A DNA stretch of 11,620 bases from JANFXS01 sp022791155. GTDB taxonomy: Bacteria > Bacillota > Clostridia > Lachnospirales > Anaerotignaceae. Both the position numbers and the translations under genes were made by a program. The notes under the pieces are model-generated. The model was not told where the DNA came from. It searched no databases and saw only the letters and a program-made list of their open reading frames with translations. This document shows, in pieces, positions 1 to 4,190 of this stretch. Every line of letters begins with the position of its first letter. The first letter of the stretch is position 1. The stretch covers positions 1 through 11,620 of the forward strand of contig CATJUX010000099.1 of NCBI GenBank assembly GCA_949743895.1, written 5' to 3'.

Positions 1-686
1 CTGTTGGAGAACTGACGATTTTGAAAAACGTGACAGGAAACAAAGGAGACAAAGAGAAACAGTTCCACTTCACAGTGACGTTGAAGGACAAAGAGGGCAA
101 TGAACTGACAGGAAGCTATGACTACAGCGGAAGCAAGGAAGGAACACTCAAAAGCGGCGAGAGCGTGGCGTTGAAGAACGGTGAAAGTGTGACGATACAT
201 AACATTCCGGAGAACACGCGTTATAGCGTTGTGGAGGAAGAAGCAAACAAAAACGGCTACACAACAAGTTCCAAAGGGGAAGAAGGAACGATCAAAGCCA
301 ATGGAAACGAAATGTCGATATTTACGAATGACAGAAGCGTGAATGTGCCTCCAGGCAATCCAAATCAACCAAATGAGCCAAGGGAACCGGAACCACCAAG
401 GGAAGATGAGCCAACGGAGCCAACGGAGCCAAAACCGCCAAAAGATGACGAACCGAATGAACCAAATGAACCAGAACCGCCGAAAGATGACGAACCAAAT
501 GAGCCAAATGAACCAGAACCGCCGAAAGATGACGAACCGAATGAACCAAATGAACCAGAACCACCAAAAAATGATGAACCTATACTTCCACAGACGGGAA
601 CACCATGGGTTACAATCATGCTGCTTGCATCATCTGGTGTGGTGCTTATGATTGGCGGCTCGGCAAAGAACAGGAAAAAGAAATGA
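1..686 (+). CDS. LPXTG-anchored pilin-like surface protein, C-terminal part (5' end outside window)
   Basis: The reading frame is open to the left edge, so the true start lies upstream; the TTG at 21 is internal. Visible order: a beta-rich domain of the FctA/Spy0128 isopeptide pilin type (GELTI-K-NVTGNKGDKEK, then FHFTVTL, RYSVVEE and IFTN); a Pro/Glu/Lys/Asp repeat stalk; the sortase signal LPQTG at 585-599; a hydrophobic span (WVTIMLLASSGVVLMIGG); and the positive tail SAKNRKKK. In this family a Lys near the domain start and an Asn near its end can form an intramolecular isopeptide bond. The Lys at 24-26 and Asn at 327-329 are the natural candidates, which is inference. It is a wall-anchored, surface-exposed protein, probably an adhesin or pilus-type subunit. 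The stop codon overlaps the start of the sortase gene, so that sortase is the likely anchoring or polymerising enzyme. Confidence 0.9.
   Translation, partial: VGELTILKNVTGNKGDKEKQFHFTVTLKDKEGNELTGSYDYSGSKEGTLKSGESVALKNGESVTIHNIPENTRYSVVEEEANKNGYTTSSKGEEGTIKANGNEMSIFTNDRSVNVPPGNPNQPNEPREPEPPREDEPTEPTEPKPPKDDEPNEPNEPEPPKDDEPNEPNEPEPPKDDEPNEPNEPEPPKNDEPILPQTGTPWVTIMLLASSGVVLMIGGSAKNRKKK
369..578 (+). repeat. Five tandem 42-bp repeats encoding a 14-residue Pro-rich unit
   Basis: Five consecutive in-frame units: PNEPREPEPPREDE, PTEPTEPKPPKDDE, PNEPNEPEPPKDDE twice, and PNEPNEPEPPKNDE. Units three to five are nearly identical at the DNA level and units one and two are diverged. This is the wall-spanning stalk between the folded domain and LPQTG. 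Such arrays change copy number by slippage or recombination, so length is likely to vary between strains. Confidence 0.95.
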
Positions 687-1282
687 TGAGAAACAAAATA
701 TTTACATATGGAGGGCTGCTGCTTTTTGCAGTGGCTCTTTGTATGACTGCACTTCATTTTATAGATGAAAGAAACGCAGCAAAGAGCACATTTGTGATTA
801 CCGATCATGTCAATTTGATGACAAAGCCAAATGAGCGAACAAAAGATGAGAACATACCTTCATATATATTGACGCCAGAAATGGACATGCCAACAGTTGA
901 GATTGATGGAAATCTTTATATTGGTGTTTTGTGTCTTCCTTCTCTTGAACTCAGCTTGCCTGTGATGAGTGACTGGAGCTATGAAAAGCTGAAATTGTCG
1001 CCATGCCGTTATGCTGGTTCGGCATATTCAAATGATATGATTGTTGCTGCACATAACTATCAAAGTCACTTTGGCGGTTTGAAGAATTTGAATGTTGGCG
1101 ATGAAGTGAAATTTACGGATGTTGAAGGGAATGAGTTTTTGTATAGTGTGGAAAAAATTTTTCAGCTTGATTCAAATGAAATTGATGAAATGGAGAGCGG
1201 GGAATGGGATCTAACACTTTTCACATGCACAATAAGCGGATATGGCCGCATAACAGTTCGCTGCAAGCAGAAAAATGAATGA
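683..1282 (+). CDS. Sortase, membrane-anchored cysteine transpeptidase
   Basis: The protein has 199 residues from ATG 683, which overlaps the upstream TGA as ATGA; a second in-frame ATG is at 686, and AGGA at 672-675 can act as ribosome binding site. A longer frame from 605 would run deep inside the upstream gene. An N-terminal membrane anchor (about residues 6-26, YGGLLLFAVALCMTALHF) precedes the extracellular sortase fold. Catalytic residues are visible: His124 in VAAHNY, Cys182 in LTLFTC, and Arg189 in YGRITVRC. Sortases cleave LPXTG between Thr and Gly and join the protein to peptidoglycan or to another pilin. The adjacent LPQTG protein is the obvious substrate. The short TLFTC-to-Arg spacing resembles class B/D-like clostridial enzymes, but I cannot fix the class. 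Confidence 0.93.
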   Translation: MMRNKIFTYGGLLLFAVALCMTALHFIDERNAAKSTFVITDHVNLMTKPNERTKDENIPSYILTPEMDMPTVEIDGNLYIGVLCLPSLELSLPVMSDWSYEKLKLSPCRYAGSAYSNDMIVAAHNYQSHFGGLKNLNVGDEVKFTDVEGNEFLYSVEKIFQLDSNEIDEMESGEWDLTLFTCTISGYGRITVRCKQKNE

Positions 1283-1323
1283 TTGTGTAATGTGGAAAAA
1301 CTGATTTTTTTGAGAATTTTTAT

Positions 1324-1373
1324 ATGCCGTCAGAGCGTGTTTTCATGAGCTTTTGCGGCATTTTTTTATTTTT
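1324..1373 (+). terminator. Intrinsic terminator after the surface protein/sortase operon
   Basis: Stem ATGCCG (1324-1329) pairs with CGGCAT (1356-1361). An inner AGAGC/GCTTT stem (one G-U pair) extends it past a small mismatch. A T-rich run (TTTTTTTATTTTT) follows directly. It lies 42 bases after the sortase stop. Confidence 0.75.
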
Positions 1374-1467
1374 GGAAGTTATGTTTATTTTTTATTTCAA
1401 AAATGGCGGTTTGAACAACGAAGTATCAATTTGCTGACATACATTCATTCATTTGTCCAACTTCAGT

Positions 1468-1525
1468 CATTGCATTATCAAACATGGCATTTGGCGCGGA
1501 AGCTTGGCGCCATATTAATGCAATG
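1468..1525. repeat. Large inverted repeat of unknown role in the 1374-1671 gene-free stretch
   Basis: Arms CATTGCATTA (1468-1477) and TAATGCAATG (1516-1525) match perfectly over 10 bases. Inside, TGGCGC (1492-1497) pairs with GCGCCA (1507-1512). No T-run follows on either strand, so it is not a normal terminator. The rest of the gene-free stretch holds only a weaker CTCAAA/TTTGAG pair (1577-1582/1610-1615) and AT-rich DNA leading into the marR promoter. I see no credible gene here. Confidence 0.55.
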
Positions 1526-1671
1526 TGTGTGCGGCAACAATTTTGGCTGGTTTCCTCATGAGGCTTTTTTGAACTTCTCAAAAACATGCGGAATTTGCAA
1601 ATTGTCGGCTTTGAGTCTGAACGTTTGATTCTTTGGCCATGAAATTTTTGATATATATTTTAATATTTTTG

Positions 1672-1700
1672 TTGACTTAATTACGAAATCGTATTAAAAT
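1672..1700 (+). promoter_or_regulatory. Promoter of the marR-MATE operon
   Basis: -35 TTGACT (1672-1677), 17-base spacer, -10 TAAAAT (1695-1700). The spacer is almost filled by the first operator palindrome, which is the arrangement expected for direct repression by the MarR product. A strong ribosome binding site, AAGGAGGG, lies at 1731-1738. Confidence 0.8.
1680..1695. promoter_or_regulatory. Operator 1, probable MarR binding palindrome
   Basis: ATTACGAAATCGTATT contains the inverted repeat TACGA-AA-TCGTA. It sits between the -35 and -10 boxes. An identical 16-base copy lies 34 bases downstream. Assignment to the MarR protein encoded next door is inference from position and symmetry. Confidence 0.75.
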
Positions 1701-1713
1701 GAATGGCAAAATG

Positions 1714-1729
1714 ATTACGAAATCGTATT
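1714..1729. promoter_or_regulatory. Operator 2, second identical MarR palindrome
   Basis: Exact repeat of ATTACGAAATCGTATT, located just after the predicted transcription start and directly before the AAGGAGGG ribosome binding site. Centre-to-centre spacing from operator 1 is 34 bases, a little over three helical turns, so two dimers would bind nearly the same DNA face. Confidence 0.75.
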
Positions 1730-1744
1730 TAAGGAGGGTTTTCA

Positions 1745-2200
1745 ATGGAAGTGAAACAAAGCGTTGAAATGAGAGAGCTCAATTGCTTGTATAAGGAAAA
1801 TGAAAAGATATATTATGAAATAGCCGTAAAATCCGGTTTGTCAGAAAGTGCTTTTTTGATAATGTATTCCATTGTGGAGCTGGGGAATGGCTGTTTGCAG
1901 AAGGACATTGCGGAGAGATATTTTATAAGCCGTCAAACAATCAGTTCTTCTGTCAGAAACCTCGAAAAAAAGGAATATGTATATTTGAAACATGGAAGCG
2001 GCCGAAACATGCCTCTATATTTAACATTGAAGGGAGAAGCTTTTGCACGTGAAAAAATAATGCCGCTTATGGAGGCCGAAAACAGTGTTTTTGAAGAAAT
2101 GACTTCACAAGAAAAATGTGAGTTTTTGAAGCTGGCACGCAAGTATAATGAGATATTTAAAGAGAAAACAAGGAAGCTTCTGCAAGAGGAGGAAATGTAA
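1745..2200 (+). CDS. MarR-family transcriptional regulator
   Basis: The 151-residue protein is the usual MarR length. The winged helix-turn-helix spans about residues 40-95: the recognition helix region is LQKDIAERYFISRQTISSSV (51-70), followed by RNLEKKEYVYLK and a wing containing HGSGRNMPLYLT (83-94). N- and C-terminal helices would form the dimer interface. The ATG at 1745 has a strong AAGGAGGG site 6 bases upstream. It is the first gene of an operon with a multidrug exporter 39 bases downstream, and two identical palindromes overlap its promoter. By analogy with MarR/MepR systems it probably represses itself and the pump until a toxic ligand binds. The ligand cannot be told from sequence. 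Confidence 0.92.
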   Translation: MEVKQSVEMRELNCLYKENEKIYYEIAVKSGLSESAFLIMYSIVELGNGCLQKDIAERYFISRQTISSSVRNLEKKEYVYLKHGSGRNMPLYLTLKGEAFAREKIMPLMEAENSVFEEMTSQEKCEFLKLARKYNEIFKEKTRKLLQEEEM

Positions 2201-2239
2201 TTTTTTGTTTGCGAAAATGTTGCTTGAGGTGATATAAAA

Positions 2240-3571
2240 GTGAAAATACAATTGTCTGATCATTTTACATATAGAAAGTTAATGTGCTTTGTTCTTCCCT
2301 CTGTTTTGATGATTATATGCACGTCTATATACAGCATTATAGATGGTTTTTTTGTTTCAAACTTTGTTGGAAAAACGCCATTTGCCGCGATTAATTTGAT
2401 TATGCCCGTGCTGATGGGAGTTGGGGCGATAGGCTGCATATTCGGAACTGGCGGAAGTGCCGTTGTTTCCAAATTGATGGGTGAAGGAAGGCGCAAAAGG
2501 GCAATTCAAACCTTTTCTATGATAATATATGTTTTGCTTGGAATTGGCATATTTGTGTCTGTTTTGGGATTTATTTTTATTCGCCATGTTGCCTCGGCCC
2601 TTGGAGCGGAAGGTCATCTTCTTGATTTATGTGTGGTTTATGCAAGAATATTGTTTTGTTCAATGCCGGCTTTTATGTTGCAGTTTGCATTTCAGAGTTT
2701 TTTGGTTGCGGCAGAAAAACCAGGACTAAGCTTAAAAATCAACATTGTGGCGGGCGTTGCAAATGCTGTGCTTGACTATTTGTTCATTGTTGTTTTTCCG
2801 TTTGGACTTGCTGGAGCGGCCATTGCCACTGCTGTGGGACAGTTGATTGGAGGGTTTTTCCCCATGATATATTTTGCAAGGGAAAATGGCAGCCCGCTTC
2901 GTTTGACAAAAACAAAACTTAGTGGCCATGTTCTGTTTGACACGTGTGTTAATGGGGCATCTGAAATGGTGACAAGTTTGTCATCGTCAATTGTGAACAT
3001 TTTGTATAATTTTCAGTTGATGAAATTTGCGGGAGAAAATGGCGTAACAGCCTATGGAATTGTGATGTATGTGGAGATTATTTTCATGGCTGTGTTTATG
3101 GGATATTCTTTTGGAAGCGCGCCTATTGTAAGCTATAGTTATGGCGCTGGGAACCATGGCGAGCTTAAAAACATGTTTCGCAAAAGCGTTTGTCTGCTGA
3201 CGATTTCGGGTATTGTTTTAGTTTTGGCGTCTGAAACTTTTGCTGAGCCTTTGGTGATGATTTTTGCAAGCTATGACGCTGAATTGTTTGCAATGACAAC
3301 ACGTGGTTTTCAGTTGTATGCACTGGCATTTCTTTTTATGGGGTTCAATGTTTGGGGGTCATCATTTTTTACAGCGCTCAATGATGGAGTTGTTTCGGCG
3401 GCCATCTCTTTTGTTCACACGCTTGTGTTTCAAACTGCTGTGATTGCCATATTGCCTGTTATGTTTGGCATGGATGGTGTTTGGCTGTCGATTGTTGTTG
3501 CCGAAATTTTGTCTTTGGTTGTGACAGTGACATTTTTGGCGGTTAAAAGGAACAATTATCAATATGCTTGA
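2240..3571 (+). CDS. MATE-family multidrug efflux transporter (MepA-like)
   Basis: The 443-residue, very hydrophobic protein has about 12 predicted membrane spans in two related halves, the normal MATE size. Typical features are the N-terminal YRKLMCFVLPSVLMIICTSIYSIIDGFFVSNFVG, the conserved GTGGSAVVSKLMGEGRRKRA loop, and the GLAGAAIATAVGQ segment. The start is GTG 2240, preceded by GAGGTGAT at 2226-2233; no ATG fits better. MATE proteins export cationic drugs and dyes using a Na+ or H+ gradient. Linkage to the MarR gene closely resembles the mepR-mepA arrangement. It probably has no promoter of its own and depends on the one before marR. The substrate and coupling ion cannot be assigned from sequence. 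Confidence 0.93.
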   Translation: MKIQLSDHFTYRKLMCFVLPSVLMIICTSIYSIIDGFFVSNFVGKTPFAAINLIMPVLMGVGAIGCIFGTGGSAVVSKLMGEGRRKRAIQTFSMIIYVLLGIGIFVSVLGFIFIRHVASALGAEGHLLDLCVVYARILFCSMPAFMLQFAFQSFLVAAEKPGLSLKINIVAGVANAVLDYLFIVVFPFGLAGAAIATAVGQLIGGFFPMIYFARENGSPLRLTKTKLSGHVLFDTCVNGASEMVTSLSSSIVNILYNFQLMKFAGENGVTAYGIVMYVEIIFMAVFMGYSFGSAPIVSYSYGAGNHGELKNMFRKSVCLLTISGIVLVLASETFAEPLVMIFASYDAELFAMTTRGFQLYALAFLFMGFNVWGSSFFTALNDGVVSAAISFVHTLVFQTAVIAILPVMFGMDGVWLSIVVAEILSLVVTVTFLAVKRNNYQYA

Positions 3572-3581
3572 CTTTATATGA

Positions 3582-3612
3582 CATATGCCAATGGAACATT
3601 CTGTTGCATATG
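3582..3612. repeat. Inverted repeat after the MATE gene
   Basis: CATATGC (3582-3588) and GCATATG (3606-3612) flank a 17-base loop, 10 bases after the MATE stop. No clear T-run follows, so it is at best a weak transcript-end hairpin. Confidence 0.35.
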
Positions 3613-3734
3613 AATTTAAGAATGATTGTTGTGTTGTTTTTGGTGAATTTGTTTTATCTTTGTTGACAATGACAACGGATTCATAGGGAGAATTTTTAGT
3701 TCTTTGACTGCTGCAAGCATCTGACTTGCCCATG

Positions 3735-3750
3735 AGCAAGCCGGCTTGCT
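3735..3750. repeat. 16-bp perfect palindrome within a GCAAG/CTTGC cluster
   Basis: AGCAAGCCGGCTTGCT is self-complementary. Around it GCAAG occurs at 3713 and 3736, and CTTGC at 3725, 3745, 3749 and 3756, allowing several alternative hairpins. It lies between the MATE gene and the end of the proposed minus-strand retron RNA. No T-run follows on either strand. Confidence 0.5.
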
Positions 3751-3778
3751 TGCGCCTTGCCAACTGGAAAGCGTTAGA

Positions 3779-3808
3779 AAATATAAAAACCACGCATTTA
3801 TGCGTGGT
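3779..3808 (-). terminator. Intrinsic terminator of the minus-strand retron RNA
   Basis: On the minus strand, ACCACGCA, loop TAAA, TGCGTGGT form a perfect 8-bp hairpin (3808 to 3789), followed at once by TTTTATATTTT (3788 to 3778). On the plus strand the hairpin is followed by AATCTCTG, with no T-run. It therefore works as a terminator only on the minus strand, which supports a minus-strand transcript across 3809-4025. Confidence 0.75.
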
Positions 3809-4025
3809 AATCTCTGTTAGGCTAGGTTTTCTGCTAACGAATGTATATTCTGTTCTGACACTTTAGCACCGCATACCGGTAGTAGCGTTTTTCCAAAGGA
3901 TACTGTTATAACGCTACTACCGGTAGTTGCGGTGCGAGTTGCGCAGAACATTGTGGTGTGTTGGCTATAAAACTTCAACCTTGGGGCTGCCCCAAAGCAT
4001 TAAGACCAGAAAACCTAACCTGTTT
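3783..4025 (-). ncRNA. Candidate retron msr-msd RNA, transcribed divergently from the RT operon
   Basis: Read 5' to 3' on the minus strand: predicted start near 4025; a1 GTTAGGTTTTCTG (4019-4007); an 8-bp msr-type hairpin around TTGGGGCAGCCCCAA (core 3995-3981, outer pairs to 3997/3979); a linker; a ~100-base msd-type hairpin (3950-3851); a small GAAT/ATTC hairpin (3850-3839); a2 CAGAAAACCTA plus CTAAC (3833-3816); then the terminator. a1 and a2 pair over 11 uninterrupted bases, or 13 with a 5-base bulge. This is the canonical retron order (a1, msr, msd, a2). Read on the plus strand the long hairpin would come first and the short one last, with no good promoter. The branching guanosine should lie next to a1, but I cannot identify it with confidence. 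The cDNA copied from this RNA would have plus-strand sequence. Retron identity is supported by the RT gene downstream; the boundaries are predictions. Confidence 0.72.
3851..3950 (-). repeat. msd-type long hairpin
   Basis: The base stem is TGTTCTG (3851-3857) with CAGAACA (3944-3950). An 8 x 8 internal loop (3858-3865 and 3936-3943) follows. The upper stem is 8 bp (3866-3873 with 3928-3935), a 2-base bulge (3926-3927), then 16 perfect bp (3874-3889 with 3910-3925). The apical loop is 20 bases (3890-3909). Each upper arm contains the self-complementary octamer TACCGGTA. It is by far the strongest fold in the window. Confidence 0.9.
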
Positions 4026-4031
4026 TTTATA

Positions 4032-4059
4032 AGTATAATATATATATAAAAAATGTCAA
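4032..4059 (-). promoter_or_regulatory. Minus-strand promoter for the retron RNA
   Basis: -35 TTGACA (4059 to 4054, perfect consensus), 16-base AT-rich spacer, -10 TATACT (4037 to 4032). The expected start near 4025 falls 6 bases before a1, so the transcript would begin almost exactly at the end of the retron RNA. Confidence 0.75.
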
Positions 4060-4097
4060 TAATATTTAACAAATATTTGATATATCCATTGAACTGC

Positions 4098-4126
4098 TTG
4101 AAAATATATTGGAAAAATTGTATAAT
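4098..4126 (+). promoter_or_regulatory. Plus-strand promoter of the retron protein operon
   Basis: -35 TTGAAA (4098-4103), 17-base spacer, -10 TATAAT (4121-4126). A second possible promoter overlaps it: TTGGAA (4109-4114), 18 bases, TATAAT (4133-4138). The -35 boxes of the two divergent promoters are about 38 bases apart, so one regulator could control both. Confidence 0.7.
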
Positions 4127-4190
4127 TATGTATATAATTGTTTATAATAAGAAAATATGTCAAATATATTGAAAGGAAGGATTCGTGACA

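Noticed and set aside
369..578. Tandem 42-bp repeats as a possible CRISPR array
   Set aside because: Units are contiguous without unique spacers and encode an in-frame protein stalk.
605..682. Extended start for the sortase gene at ATG 605
   Set aside because: It would overlap the LPXTG gene by about 80 bases and add a non-sortase N-terminus; ATG 683 or 686 has a nearby AGGA and the usual stop-start overlap.
365..808. Gly/Ser/Phe-rich minus-strand frame over the proline-rich repeats
   Set aside because: This is the complement of the repeat array, low complexity, with no start signals.
1353..1628. Open frame of 91 codons between the sortase and marR genes
   Set aside because: It begins with TTG inside the terminator hairpin, has no ribosome binding site, no recognisable domain, and overlaps an inverted repeat.
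3362..3793. 143-codon minus-strand frame over the end of the MATE gene
   Set aside because: It is mostly antisense to the MATE gene, has a composition unlike a real protein and no ribosome binding site; it is a shadow frame.
3816..4019. Retron RNA read on the plus strand, co-oriented with the RT
   Set aside because: It was the first reading, because co-orientation is usual. On the plus strand no consensus promoter lies at a suitable position, the long hairpin precedes the short one, and the 3789-3808 hairpin lacks a T-run. The minus strand satisfies all of these, but experiment must decide.
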